Shown: positions 47,045-59,768 of the stretch, in pieces
Position numbering within the stretch: position 1 is the first letter of the stretch
How the letters are laid out: each line of letters opens with the position of its first letter
Assembly: GCA_023525715.1 (NCBI GenBank)
Contig: JAKNSD010000064.1
Coordinates: forward strand, 705,001 to 769,000
DNA: 64,000 nt
Origin: Cichorium intybus
Lineage: Eukaryota > Streptophyta > Magnoliopsida > Asterales > Asteraceae
Direction of reading: 5' to 3'
The notes under the pieces: generated by a model
The model's input: only the letters and a program-made list of their open reading frames with translations
Database searches by the model: none
What the model was told of the DNA's origin: nothing
Program-made: the position numbers and the translations under genes

Positions 47045-47648
47045 ATGGCTCCAAACACAAATGCAAATTCGAATTCGGCTACAAATATCTCACTAATGCA
47101 ACTCCTCTCTAAGGATAAGCTGACCGGATCCAACTACTTGGATTGGATGCATTCCCTTCGGATCGCCCTCCGGTATGATAAGAAAGAATGGGTCCTGGAC
47201 ACAGCTCTTCCTGAGGCTCCATCTGATGATGCAACTAGAGCTGTTAGGGATGCTTGGCAAAAGAATAAAGATCAGTCAGATGAGGTTGCTTGTCTCATGT
47301 TGGCGACCATGGTTCCGGAACTCCAAAAGAGTTTCGAGACCGCTGGGGCGTTCGACATGGCCGACCAGCTCAAGGAAATGTTCCAAGAGCAGACTAGACA
47401 GGAACGATATGACACTATGATCTCCCTACTAGATTGCAAGCAGCAGGAGGGAACCGCTGTCAGTGCACACATGCTTAAGATGAAAGCGTACGTTGACAGA
47501 TTGGAGCGACTTGGATTTCCGATCGCTCAGCAATTGGTTACGGATATCATCCTCTACTCGCTGAGCAGTACATTCAGTCAGTTCACACTGAATTTTAATA
47601 TGAATGGATTGGCATAGACCATAATGGAGTTACATGACATGCTAAAAA
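47045..47648 (+). pseudogene. Copia B gag, N-terminal part
   Basis: Starts MAPNTNANSNS and carries the copia gag (UBN2-like) pattern LTGSNYLDWMHSLRIALRY, CLMLATMVPELQKSFE and LERLGFPIAQQLVTDIILYSL. The frame meets an in-frame TAG at 47615-47617 (a CAG position in related gag). Beyond it MELHDMLK is readable up to the copia C insertion at 47649. The gag C-terminus resumes at 55302. Confidence 0.9.
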
Positions 47649-48413
47649 TGAAGGGTTTCTATGCAATCAATGAACACAAAATTGCCTAAGGTTCACATGC
47701 AACCCTAATATTGATCTATGTTTTCTTCTATGAAGATTAGAACTAAGAACCTAAAGGAAACAATTCAATTCTAAAGAAGAATTAAGAAAAACCAACCTTT
47801 GATCTTATGATCCTTTTAAGCAGCAGCAAAAGTATCCTGCCTCAAATGCAAGTCACACCCAAGGGATGGAAGAATCAGTCCAGCAGAGTGAATCCAGAGA
47901 GAAGATGGCGTGAATAATCAGGTGCCAGGGGGTTCCTTTTATAGCCTCCTAGGGTTACACCTGAAACCCTAAGGAGCCTCCAACTGGACAAGGCTTTTGA
48001 CCACTTGGACCAGGCTTACCAAAACCCTAATTAGGGTTTCGCCAAACCCTGGAGGAGCCTCCAGGTTGGCGCCACTTTTGGTCCCTGGTTTTACCTGGCC
48101 AGTTATTCAACTATTGAATAAATGCCAAACCAGTCCCTGCACCTTTTAATTAATTAATTTAATCTCCAAATTAAATCCAATCAATTCTAGATTAAATCTC
48201 AATTAATTAATATAGTTTCTAATTAATATATTAACACTTAAATATATTAATAAACCATATATATAATCTATTGATTTATTATACAATTAATAAATCAACT
48301 ATTCTCTCTACTTAACTATCCTCCACCCATGAGGGCAACCCAAATGGACTTTGCTTTTAATCATAAGATAAAAGGTACAATTACAAGTCATGGCTTAGAC
48401 ACCTAATCCAACA
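47649..48413 (-). repeat. Copia C 3' LTR
   Basis: 765 bp; the minus strand opens TGTTGGATTAGGTG and closes AACCCTTCA. Confidence 0.95.
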
Positions 48414-49222
48414 ATCTCCCACTTGGATAAGTCTATGACTTTTAATTGTCTGAACTTTGACCCAGTCAGTTCTGTCCAAAGATAAGTGATCTGATGATCC
48501 TCCGTCCAACATGATATTTTCAGACTCAAGACATGGACTAACATCAATCTTGGTCTGATACTCTGTTTCTCGATTTCTGATTTGCATATGACTTTAGAGA
48601 CTACTAATTAAACACATTAATTAAGTCCCGGTTGGCCAACACTTTCAGTCAACTTCTAAATCATCGAGAGGCCTACAAATATCTGTTTCCCATCGGGTCA
48701 TGGGACGGATAAGTTTCGACTCATATGTCCATAACTTTTGCGGGTCCAAATTCATACAACAATGCGTTTTATAGAACCGAGTTACTGGCGCGATTTCGTA
48801 TTGTCAATAAGCACTTGTATCGCAAATAATAGATCATATCTCTCCACTTAAAGATCACCGGATATTATCGTCTTAACATTGCTCGTGATATAATCCATGA
48901 AGCAATCTGTTAAGAGCGGGTTTATCCAATACTCAAATCTCTATTTCTAAGTACTCATGAACGTTGCAGCAGTCTTACTGCAATGTCTAACTCTTTAGAC
49001 AATCTGCAACCAATTCATGACAGTCTTAGTTCATACTTACTTCCTAACAGTATGATCGACTGTGGAGTTTCAAATAATCTAATTATTAAGGAAGTTAAAC
49101 ATGCAAATATAGAAACACAGAAATAAACAATTGACAAAGGCAGTAACAATACTCATTTATAAATCTCTATTATAAAATCACCGAGTCAATTACATTTATA
49201 CTGTTACAAGTTTCTAGTCTAT
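48414..49222 (-). other. Copia C 3' untranslated region and polypurine tract
   Basis: Between the pol stop and the 3' LTR. The tract CCAAGTGGGAGA (minus strand) abuts the LTR. No gene. Confidence 0.8.
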
Positions 49223-52200
49223 CTAATTACTAAAACTAACATCATCCTTTAATCCAATGCTCCGAGCATGCTGATTGTGCTTGATCCTATTCAGAGCCTT
49301 AGTCAAAGGATCTGCAGGATTGTCCTCGGATGATACTCGCTTAACCAGTAAGTGCCCTTCTTCTATCTGATGTCGAATGTAGTGGTACTTTCTTTCGATA
49401 TGCCTGGACTTTCCATGGTCTCGCGGTTCCTTTGCCAAGGCGACCGCTCCTTCATTATCACAGAAACGTTCCACCGGCTCCTGAATGCTCGGGACAACTC
49501 CAAGATCCCCGATGAAATTCTTCAGCCAAGCCGCCTCCTTAGACGCTTCACTCGCTGCGATGTACTCTGATTCGCACGTTGAATCAGCCACCGTTTCTTG
49601 CTTGGAACTTTTCCAAGTGACTGCTCCACCGTTCAAAAGAAATACCCAGCCCGACTGGGACCGTCCACTGTCCCTATCTGTCTGGAAACTGGCATCTGTA
49701 TATCCACTCACTTTTAACTCATCACTGCCACCAAGGACTAATACCATATTCTTTGTCCTTCGCAGATACTTGAGTATGTTCTTGACTGCAATCCAATGTG
49801 CTTTTCCAGGATTACCCTGGTACCGACTAACCATGCTTAGTGCATAGGATACGTCGGGACGAGTACATGTCATAGCATACATGATCGACCCTACTGCCGA
49901 AGCATAAGGTACCCGACTCATTTCAGCTATTTCCTGATCAGTACTCGGACTTTAAGTCTTACTCAATTTAACACCACTTAGGATTGGTAACTCTCCCTTT
50001 TTGGAACTTTCCATGTTAAACCTCTTTAACACCTTTTCCAAATATGTACACTAGCTTAGGCCTATCAATTTTCTCTTTCTATCTCTAAGTATTCTTATCC
50101 CGAGAATATAAGCAGCTTCCCCTAGGTCTTTCATGGCGAAACACTTCCCGAGCCAAGCCTTCACATTCTGCAAGGTCGGAATGTCGTTTCCCATGAGCAG
50201 TATGTCATCAACATACAGCACCAGGAAAGTGACTATACTCCCACTAGCCTTGACATATACACAGGACTCATCTTCACTCCTAGAGAAGCTAAACTCTTTG
50301 ACTTTCTCATGGAAGCAAAGATTCCAACTGCGAGATGCTTGCTTCAACCCGTAGATTGATCTTTCAAGCTTACATACTTTATCAGGGTGCTTAGTGTCTA
50401 CAAAACCTTCTGGCTGACTCATGTAAACATCTTCAGTCAGTTTCCCGTTAAGGAAAGCGGTTTTGACATCCATCTGCCAGATTTCATAATCATGAAACGC
50501 AGCTATGGCAAGCATTATCCTGATTGACTTAATCTTGGCTACTGGTGAGAAGGTTTCATCATATTCAACCCCCGGGGTCTGAGTGAATCCCTTCGCAACC
50601 AGCCGAGCTTTATAAGTATGCACTTTTCCGTCCATGTCGGTCTTCTTTTTGAAGATCCACTTGCATCCGACTATCTTTCGACCCGGTACATTGTCAACCA
50701 AGTTCCAAACTTGATTGTCATACATGGACTTTATCTCGCTGTCCATTGCCTCTTTCCATTTTGCAGACTCGGGGCCTGCCACTGCTTCACGGTAGTTAGT
50801 TGGCTCATCCAAATTAGTCAATGTACGATCACTGACTAACGTGTCTCCGTCCGAAGTAATATGGAAACCATAGAACTCGGGCGGCATGCTAACTCTACCT
50901 GAGCGCCTAAGGGGCAATGAAATGTCGGTGGGTCCAACAGGAACTTCTTCCTCATGTTGGTTTCTAGTTTCTTCCAAGGTTGTCTCATCGGGCGTCTCCT
51001 GAATTTCTTCGAGATCGATCGTACTCCCACTATCCTCTTTGGATATGAGTTCTCTCTCTCGAAAGAACCCCCGTCTTGCTACAAAGACCACGTCCTCGCT
51101 CGGTCTGTAGAACAAGTATCCAAAAGACTGTTTCAGGTATCCGATGAAGAAACACCTCTCACTTCTTTCTGCGAGCTTATCTGAAGTATCTCGTCTCACG
51201 AATGCTTCACAGCCCCAGACTTTGATGTGTGCCAACGAGGGAACTTTCCCCGGCCACATCTCGTGTGGTGTTTTCGCAACCTTCTTGGTTGGGACAAGAT
51301 TTAGGATATGGGCGGCAGTCTCTAAGGCATACCCCCAGAAATGGATTGGAAGTGAGGCTCGACTCATGATGGAACGAACCATGTCCAACAAGGTTCGGTT
51401 TCGTCTCTCTGCAACACCATTCAGCTGAGGTGTTCTTGGAGGCGACAACTGTGAAACAATTCCACATTCCTTGAGGTAATCGAGAAACTCGATACTAAGA
51501 TACTCACCGCCTCTGTCGGATCTAAGCATCTTTATCTTTCTGCCCAATTGATTTTCCGCTTCATTCTTAAACTCTTTGAACTTTTCAAAGGTATCCGACT
51601 TGTTCTTGATTAAGTAGACATATCCATATCTACTAAAATTGTCGGTAAAGGTCACATAGAACCGCGTGCCATCTCTAGTGGTTGTTCTGAAGGGACCACA
51701 CACATCTGTGTGTATGATATCCAACAGACCTTCACCTCTTTCAAAAGAACCTTTGAGTGGTGATTTTGTCATCTTGCCAAGTAAGCAAGATTCGCATACA
51801 TCATCCAACCCGAGGTAGAATGATTCCAACACTCCATCCTTTTGGAGTTGGGCGATGCGTTTCTTGTTTATATGGCCAAGGCGACAATGCCACAAACATG
51901 CCTTTTCTACACCGCTTGAAGCATCAATAGTTAATACATTTTTTACCATAATTATCAACACACATAATAGATTCATAAACACCATCACAAGGCATAGCAT
52001 TAAATATAAAAACATCATTTTTGAAAACCGAAATTGAACCATTCAACTTATTAAACTCATAATGAAAGCCTTGTCTAAATAGTGCATGAAAAGAAATTAT
52101 GTTCTTTGCCATATCTGGCGCATAGCAACAATTATGTAAATCTAATCTAACTCCACTGCTCAGCATCAGTCCATAAACACCAATCTTGGTAACAGGTGAC

Positions 52201-52403
52201 GTTCGCCTATTGCCCATGACCAGGTTCAGTCTGCCATGCTCCAGTTCCATACTTTCCTCTAGGCCCTGCAAATCAGAACAGATGTGAAAACCACATCCTG
52301 TATCAAGGACCCATGAACGGAAAAAAGATGAGTTATTAGATATAGAGTATGTACCTGCCTGTGACGGTTTCACTTTACCGTCCTTGACATCCTGCAGATA
52401 CAT
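49223..52403 (-). pseudogene. Copia C pol (protease, integrase, RT, RNase H)
   Basis: Protease at 52403-51924 (WVLDTGCGFHICSD). Pre-integrase zinc site HCRLGH and CESCLLGKMTK, then integrase core with HTDVCGPF, RSDRGGEY and NGVAERRNRTL (the DDE residues). RT has KARLVAKGFTQTPGVEYDE, QMDVKTAFLNGKL and FLVLYVDDILLMGND. RNase H has VSGYTDASFQTDRD, ESEYIAASEA and FCDNEGAVALAKEPRDH. Breaks: a frameshift at the homopolymer near 51940, TAG at 50051-50053 and TAA at about 49952-49954. It is otherwise a nearly complete single gag-pol frame. Confidence 0.93.
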
Positions 52404-53255
52404 GGGGCAGCTCCTCTTCTAATGACCCTTCTGCTTGCAGTAAAAGCAGTCGGCCTTTTTGGGGTTCCGAATATGTGGAATTCTGGAAGACTTACCTTTC
52501 GGGGCACTGCTAGATGACCCGACGTGAGTCTTTTCCCTCCAGTTCTGCTTAGGAGGGCCTTTCCGTTTCTTTCCCTTTCCGGAGCCAATAGCCAGGACAG
52601 GCGGGTTGACAGGGAGCACAGCTTTTCCCTTCATCCCGTCCTCAGCCGTACGCAGCATGTGGTGTAACTCAGCTAGATTTGCCTGGTTGTTGTTCAAATG
52701 ATACGCCAGTGTGAACTGGTCATAAGAACTGGGTAAGGAGTTCAGCACTATGTCAACTGCTAAATCCTCATGAACCGGCATTTCCAGCTTTCTAAGCCTT
52801 TCCACGTAACCATGCATCCTCTGCACATGTGCACAGATGGACTCGCCCTCTTTGGGCTTGCTGTTAGTGAAAGCTTTTACAACCTCACGCCTCTCGATGC
52901 GCTCTTGCTTGCGGAACCTTTCCGCGAGCTCTTTGTGCATCTCGTAAGGCCAATAGTCCTCATAGATACGCTGTAGTTCAGGGTTCATAGTAGCGATCAT
53001 GATGCAAGCCACTTTGGTTGCATCATCAGAGTGTTTAGTGTACGCAGCGATTTCCTCGGGAGTAGCGGTTTCAGTGTCCACATCAACAAGCTCGGTTTCT
53101 AGAACATACTCTTTATGTTCAAACCTTAGAGCCATTTTGATGTTGCGGATCCAGTCATTGTAGTTGGTGCCGTCTAACGTCACTTTTGAGCATAATGACA
53201 GAATCGAGGTGACACTACCGGGATTTGAGTGGGGAACGGATTGGTCAGAAGACAT
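52404..53255 (-). pseudogene. Copia C gag
   Basis: Starts MSSDQSVPHSNPGS, with copia gag motifs LDGTNYNDWIRNIKMALRF, IMIATMNPELQRIYE and MHGYVERLRKLEMPV, a basic linker rich in Lys/Gly, and the zinc knuckle CFYCKQKGH. A TAG (52419-52421) sits at a tryptophan position inside the knuckle, just before the final Cys; the same frame continues into the protease. Confidence 0.92.
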
Positions 53256-54518
53256 CTGAACAAGAAGAATGTAGTTTTAATTAGATAGAGTAATAATAAT
53301 AATCCTCATATTCACCCAAGAATAAATACGAGGCTAGGATCCTACAATAACAATCTACAATACCGAAAAGGGATGCCGTAATCAATATTGCAAATTTTAC
53401 AAGGTAGGCGAATGACGATTCAGCCAATTCCACCGCGGAAACATAATCATATTATAATGGAATTCCTAGTTTCTTTGAGATTTATCGAACTGTTCGATAG
53501 CATGTTTTAATCTTGGGAATGCCTCGCTGTTTGTGACTGGGATACCGAGGATCACAAACCGGGTGTGAATAACCATGCAAATTGCTTGGTACTCTTGAAG
53601 TCAATTGTCATCTCTAATTAACGTGCCGGTAAACCACACACGCTCCGTTAATAATGACAAAATCAAGAAACCCATTGCGACTCTTTGCGGACCCCAGTTG
53701 GCGTGCCGGTAAACCACACACGCTCCACCAACGTTACACAAAGTGCAATGTGCAATTTCATGGATTAGCACCAACTCACATTTTTAACCTAAAGTAACTA
53801 GATTGGGATTTGTTTAGGGTTCTAGTACTTTCAATTGTAGCATTATACTTTTAAGAGGCTTAGCGGTTCTATCATACCCGTTCGTCTAACGACACTCGAC
53901 TGACCAGGAGAGCGGTGGGTAAGAGTAGATACCCATTAGACTAACATTTTATAGTCAGTCGCCTTATACCCTCTTTATAGGACAGTTTTGTGAATGAGGC
54001 TTACTAGCGGTAGACTAACCAATTTTCTTATATATATTAAATTAACTTTTAATCATAAATATATATAAGATGTATTTTAATCTCATTAAAATATTTTAGA
54101 ATTAATTTAATCTTAATTTTCGCAAATTATTACTAGTTTTTTGAAAATTTTAATTAATTCTTTAAACCAATTTAATTGATCTTTTAATTAATCAATTAAT
54201 TAAACTAATTAAATCTAGGTTACAGATTACCAAATTAATCAAATTAATTAATCTGTATTTGTCCCATGAATCTCGAAAATTACAAGCCAAGGAATTAGGG
54301 TTCAAGTTATTTTAGTTGATTTAGTTACCAAAAATAACAACACATAAATAAGGCAAGCAAATCAAGCATTCAAGGGGGACCATATGGGGTTGGCGGCTAG
54401 GGTTAGGAAACCCTAGCCTTGAGATCGATTTTGGCCTCCTCCCAAGGGTTTATTTTCGCAAGAAACCCTTAGGCACAAACAGTTTATGCAGTTCATAATC
54501 AAATCACAAGAAAACAAG
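53256..54518 (-). other. Copia C 5' untranslated leader
   Basis: About 1.26 kb, no gene. It contains GTGCCGGTAAACCACACACGCTC twice with differing flanks (near 53624 and 53704, split here as CGTGCCGGTAAACC and ACACGCTCC). Confidence 0.7.
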
Positions 54519-54533
54519 CTTGCTCTGATACTA
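54519..54533 (-). promoter_or_regulatory. Copia C primer-binding site
   Basis: The minus strand reads TAGTATCAGAGCAAG directly after the 5' LTR, complementary to initiator tRNA-Met with a mismatch. Confidence 0.88.
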
Positions 54534-54534
54534 C

Positions 54535-55301
54535 GGAAGGGTTTCTATGCAATCAATGAACACAAAATTGCCTAAGGTTCACATGCAACCCTAATATTGA
54601 TCTATGTTTTCTTCTATGAAGATTAGAACTAAGAACCTAAAGGAAACAATTCAATTCTAAAGAAGAATTAAGAAAAACCAACCTTTGATCTTATGATCCT
54701 TTTAAGCAGCAGCAAAAGTATCCTGCCTCAAATGCAAGTCACACCCAAGGGATGGAAGAATCAGTCCAGCAGAGTGAATCCAGAGAGAAGATGGCGTGAA
54801 TAATCAGGTGCCAGGGGGTTCATTTTATAGCCTCCTAGGGTTACACCTGAAACCCTAAGGAGCCTCCAACTGGACAAGGCTTTTGACCACTTGGACCAGG
54901 CTTACCAAAACCCTAATTAGGGTTTCGCCAAACCCTAAAGGAGCCTCCAGGTTGGCGCCACTTTTGGTCCCTGGTTTTACCTGGCCAGTTATTCAACTAT
55001 TGAATAAATGCCAAACCAGTCCCTGCACCTTTTAATTAATTAATTTAATCTCCAAATTAAATCCAATCAATTCTAGATTAAATCTCAATTAATTAATATA
55101 GTTTCTAATTAATATATTAACACTTAAATATATTAATAAACCATATATATATAATCTATTGATTTATTATACAATTAATAAATCAACTATTCTCTCTACT
55201 GAACTATCCTCCACCCATGAGGGCAACCCAAATGGACTTTGCTTTTAATCATAAGATAAAAGGTACAATTACAAGTCATGGCTTAGACACCTAATCCAAC
55301 A
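54535..55301 (-). repeat. Copia C 5' LTR
   Basis: 767 bp, nearly identical to 47649-48413. Confidence 0.96.
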
Positions 55302-55656
55302 AAAAACTGCCGAGGCAAATATGTCTAAATCTAAGAACTCCAGCTCCACGGCTCCTGTATTGGCAATCAGGGAAGTGGCAATCAAGAAAAAGAAAGCCAA
55401 GAAGCCTAAAGGCAAAGGGAAGGGTCAAGTTGGTAACCCCAACTCCAAACCTAGCAACAAAGGCAAGGCTGGTTCTATGATAGTGCCGACACCAAACCCT
55501 GATGAGGCCATTTGTTTCCACTGCGGAGAAAAGGGACACTGGAAGCGAACCTGCCCTAAATACCTGGAGGAGATCAAGAAGATCAAGCCCAAGGTGTCTG
55601 GTACCTCAGGTATATACATGATAGAACTCCATAATACTTCTACTACTAATTCATGA
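55302..55656 (+). pseudogene. Copia B gag, C-terminal part with zinc knuckle
   Basis: Resumes the gag interrupted at 47649: a Lys-rich linker and the zinc knuckle CFHCGEKGHWKRTC (Cys-X2-Cys-X4-His-X4-Cys complete). It ends at a TGA (about 55654-55656) just where a deletion has removed the protease region. Confidence 0.88.
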
Positions 55657-58228
55657 GTCTTGTTTATTAGGCAAGATGACAAAAGCGCTATTCACAGGGA
55701 ACTTTGAAAGAGGCAAGGATCTGTTGGACCTCATACACACTGATGTGTGTGGACCATTCAGATCAGCCACAAGACATGGAGAAAGGTACTTCGTCACATT
55801 TACTGATGACTTCAGCAGATATGGGTATGTTTATTTGATTAAACATAAGTCTGAAACCTTCGAGGTGTTCAAAAGGTTTCAGAACGAAGTAGAGAATCAA
55901 CAGGGAAAAAGGATTAAGATCCTCCGATCCGATAGGGGTGGAGAATATCTTAGTCAAGAATTCTACGATCATCTGGGGAACTGTGGAATTGTTTCACAGC
56001 TGATTCCTCCCGGAACACCACAACATAATGGTGTAGCTGAGAGGAGGAACCGAACATTACTTGATATGGTTCGGTCCATGATGAGTCGTGCTACGCTTCC
56101 AATCAGTTTCTGGGGCTATGCCTTGGAGACTGCAGCAAAAGCCCTGAACCTTGTACCAACTAAGAAGGTCAGCAAGACACCCTCTGAAATATGGAATAGG
56201 TCTAAACCCTCATTAGCGCATTTGAAAGTCTGGGGTTGTGAGGCTTACGTCCGTCGTGAAGCCATCGACAAACTAGAACCCAGATCAGAGAGGTGTTACT
56301 TTATTGGTTATCCTGCTAGTTCTTTTGGGTATTTGTTTTACAAACCTTCTGAAAACAAGGTGATTGTTGCACGAAGAGCAGTCTTCCGAGAGAGGGAGCT
56401 GATACACTAAGAGGCCAGTGGGAGCCAAATTGATCTTGAGGAGATTCAAGAACCAACCAATAAAGGACCTGATGTTGGCACTAGCTCTCAATCAGAGGTT
56501 GAAAACCCTGTTGAGCCTCAGCCAAGTACAACTGGGGAATCTGACATACCTCCACCTCCTGTCCGGAGATCTGATAGAGTACGTCATGCACCTGAATTTT
56601 ATGGTTTACATATTACTGAAGGTGATGAGTCAATGGTAGGTGACGATGAACCTACCATCTATCAGGAAGCAATGGCAGGCCCAGATGCTGCCAAATGGAA
56701 GGAGGCTATGGAGAGCGAGATGAAATCCATGTATGATAACCAAGTTTGGAACTTGGTTGATCAAACATCTGGCCTTAAAACAGTTGGGTGTAAATGGGTC
56801 TTCAAGAAGAAGACATACATGGATGGAAAAGTACACACATATAAAGCCAGACTGGTGGCAAAGGGTTATACTCCAACCCAAGGGATTGATTATGAGGAAA
56901 CTTTTTCACCAGTGGCAATGATTAAATCTATAAGGATATTGTTTGCCATCGCAGCCTTTTATGACTACGAAATATGGCAAATGGATGTAAAAACCGCTTT
57001 CCTTAACATAAAACTTTCAGAGGATGTGTATATGACACAACCAAAGGGTTTTGTACAGTCCAAATATCCCAATAGAGTGTGTAAACTTGTGAAGTCGATT
57101 TATGGACTCAAACAAGCATCTCGCAGCTAGAATCTCTGCTTCGATGAGAAAATCAAAGAGTTTGGATTTTCGAGAAGTGAAGATGAGCCATGTGTATATG
57201 TCAGAGCTAGTGGGAGTGTTGTTGTATTCCTTGTGCTGTATGTTGATGACATACTACTCATAGGAAACAATGTCCCAATGTTGCAAAGTGTTAAAACTTG
57301 GCTTGGGGATTGTTTCGCTATGAAAGACTTGGGAGAAGCGACATACATACTTGGTATAAAGATCTATAGAGATAGATCTAGGCGACTCATCGGTTTAAGC
57401 CAGAGTACATACATAGACAAAATCTTGAAAAGGTTCAAGATGCAGGATTCCAAGAAAGGATTCGTGCCTATGCAACGTGGTATGACATTGAGTAGAGACC
57501 AATGTCCTAGTTCTAGTGATGAACGAGAAAGAATGAGTCGAATTCCATATGCTTCGGCAATGGGATCAATCATGTATGCCATGTTATGTACAAGGCCTGA
57601 CGTCTCTTGTGCCTTGAGTATGACGAGTCGTTATCAGGCCAATCCTGGTGAAAATCATTGGACCGCAGTCAAGAACATTCTTAAGTATCTTCGGAGGACG
57701 AAGGAAGTGTTCTTGGTCTATGGCGGCATGGAAGAACTCACTGTAAGTGGTTATAGTGATGCTAGCTTCCAAACCGATAGAAACGACTCCTGTTCGCAGT
57801 CAGGATTCGTGTTCTTACTGAATGGTGGGGCAGTAACTTGGAAGAGTACCAAGCAAGAAACAGTAGCTGATTCGACAACGGAGGCTGAGTATATTGCAGT
57901 TAATGAAGCTGCAAAGGAAGCCATGTGGATGAAGAAGTTCATCAGGGATCTCGGTGTTGTTCCTAGCATTGATGGTCCAGTTGAGATCTTCTGTGACAAT
58001 GAGGGTGCAGTCGCCTTGGCGAAAGAACCCAGAGCTCACAAGCGCACAAGGCATATACACCGGAAGTACCATTATATCCGGAGGCTCGTTGAAGAAGGAG
58101 ACATCACGATTAGTAGAGTTACATCAGAAGATAATCTTGCTGATCCATTCACTAAACCATTATCTCAGGCCAAGCATGATTCTCATACTAGGTCGATGGG
58201 CATCAGATTTGCAAATGAGTTGGTTTGA
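55657..58228 (+). pseudogene. Copia B pol lacking protease (integrase core, RT, RNase H)
   Basis: Begins within the integrase zinc region (ESCLLGKMTK), then HTDVCGPF, RSDRGGEY and NGVAERRNRTL. RT has KARLVAKGYTPTQGIDYEE, QMDVKTAFLNIKL and LYVDDILLIGNN. RNase H has VSGYSDASFQTDRN, EAEYIAVNEA and FCDNEGAVALAKEPRAH, to a natural-looking stop at 58226-58228. It is all in one frame, broken by TAA at 56408-56410 and TAG near 57128-57130 (a tryptophan position). The protease and the HxxxH part of the integrase zinc finger are missing. Confidence 0.93.
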
Positions 58229-59112
58229 GTGTATTTAATTTAGTTTGATTTGTGTTGGGAACTTAAGCAATGTAAAACTCTATTTGTTTTGAAGATTATT
58301 ATGTGGAGAACTTAATATATGCATGAAGGCAGTCATTTAATTAGTTTATCATTGTGTTCCAATTTTGCATGTTTTATTGACTTCCTAAATAATTATTTTA
58401 TTATTCAAAACGTCCACAGTCGGTCATACTTTTGAGAGTAAGTATTGATTCAAGGCTAACATGAGGAATTAGTAAATTGTCCATAGAGATGGACATAGCA
58501 TAGAGATGCGCTAATTCTCATGTGTACTTAATAGGGATTAAGTATTGGAGTAACCTGTACTTAGAGATTACTTCATGGAATATGTCACGAGTAATTCTAA
58601 GATGGTAATATCTTATATTCTTTAAGCGGAGATGCATTGATTCTTAGTCTTGCAGTCTGTTATGTCTTGGTTTTCTCCAACGTTGTCTGTAACTGGCAGC
58701 CATACAGGGAATGTCCAGATATGACATGATGAGTGGGCGAGATCCGTGTAGTCAAAGTTTATTTGTTCCTTCTGCCCTAACAGGAGAAGCGATATCCGTG
58801 GGCCCCTCGATGATTTGGTGTTGACGGCAAATGTACGGCCGTACTCGAACTGAATTGATATAGAATCAATAAGTGCAGTTTGTTGTGGTCATCACAAATC
58901 TCTATCGGGAAACATAATCTTGAATGTTTGAGACTGACAGAATTCCATGTCAGACGTTCATATGGATATCTTGTAGAACAAAGGAATATTTGATCACTTG
59001 CCTAAGGGCTGTTTCATTAGATGAACACGGCACTTGTCTAGGATGACATACACCTTACTAGGTAAAGGAATATTAGACCATACAGATGTTATAACAAGTG
59101 CAAGTGGGAGAC
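58229..59112 (+). other. Copia B 3' untranslated region and polypurine tract
   Basis: Ends with GCAAGTGGGAGAC immediately before the 3' LTR, the polypurine tract. No gene. Confidence 0.85.
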
Positions 59113-59708
59113 TGTTGGTTATATGCCCATCGTTATAACAAGTTGGTAATATTATTATAAATAGTAGGGTCCTTTTGGGTTACACGCAAGAGACGATTTA
59201 GCTAAAAGAGATCGAAAATAAACTTGAGGGGTTAAGTTTATTAATATACCAAAGTAAAGGTATATTAATTAGAAACTTAATAAGGATAAAGGACTAAAGT
59301 GAAATATCCACAAAGGAGGGGATAAGGATGAGGAGCACTATAAATACAACCCAACCCTAGATCTGAGTTGTAAAGGCTGCCAAAACCCTAATTTTCGTCA
59401 CTCTCCTCCCACCCCTCGGTATACGGCCGATTTCTTTCAAAACCCTAAGTATTACGTGCTAAAACTTCAAGCAAAGGTATATACTACATCAACGGGTGCT
59501 GGATCGTTGTCTTGGGTGCGATTACATTAGAGGAGTTCTATTTTGGGCTCTCGTCATCCTAACAAAATCAGATCTGAGATTTAAAAGGTATGTCTTGAAC
59601 CCTCTTGATTTTACAGTTACAAAAGTGTGCATGATTCTGTGATCCTGATTGAATACGATTTTGTTTTAAGTTTCCGCTGCGTTTGTTTTATGTTATCGTA
59701 TTCCAATA
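59113..59708 (+). repeat. Copia B 3' LTR
   Basis: 596 bp; matches the 5' LTR apart from a few substitutions and about 20 bp of extra sequence (near 59350 and 59440). Confidence 0.95.
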
Positions 59709-59713
59709 GTTTT

Positions 59714-59768
59714 GACATCCATTTTGCCACACCTCATAATCATAGAAGGCGGCTATGGCAAGCATTAT
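59714..59768 (-). pseudogene. Copia A, RT tail segment beyond copia B
   Basis: GACATCCATTTTGCCACACC... through GCTATGGCAAGCATTAT matches copia C at 50465-50519, continuing copia A across the copia B insertion. It ends at the 32-bp repeat starting at 59766. Confidence 0.85.

Larger units (their letters stand above)
47649..55301 (-). mobile_element. Copia C, LTR retrotransposon inserted in copia B gag
   Basis: 7653 bp on the minus strand with LTRs 54535-55301 (5') and 47649-48413 (3'), and target duplication AAAAA (47644-47648 and 55302-55306). It has an initiator tRNA-Met primer site, one gag-pol frame and a polypurine tract CCAAGTGGGAGA beside the 3' LTR. By eye the LTRs differ at only about five positions and one 2-bp indel over ~765 bp, making it the youngest element of the nest. 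Confidence 0.96.
45097..59708 (+). mobile_element. Copia B, LTR retrotransposon split by copia C
   Basis: Two LTRs (45097-45672 and 59113-59708), a tRNA-iMet primer site, gag, pol and a polypurine tract, all plus strand. Perfect target duplication GTTTT (45092-45096 and 59709-59713). Removing the 7653-bp copia C leaves about 6.95 kb. By eye the LTRs differ by about 7-8 substitutions plus two insertions in the 3' copy (about 4 and 16 bp), so it is fairly recent. The protease and the N-terminal integrase region are deleted. Confidence 0.95.
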
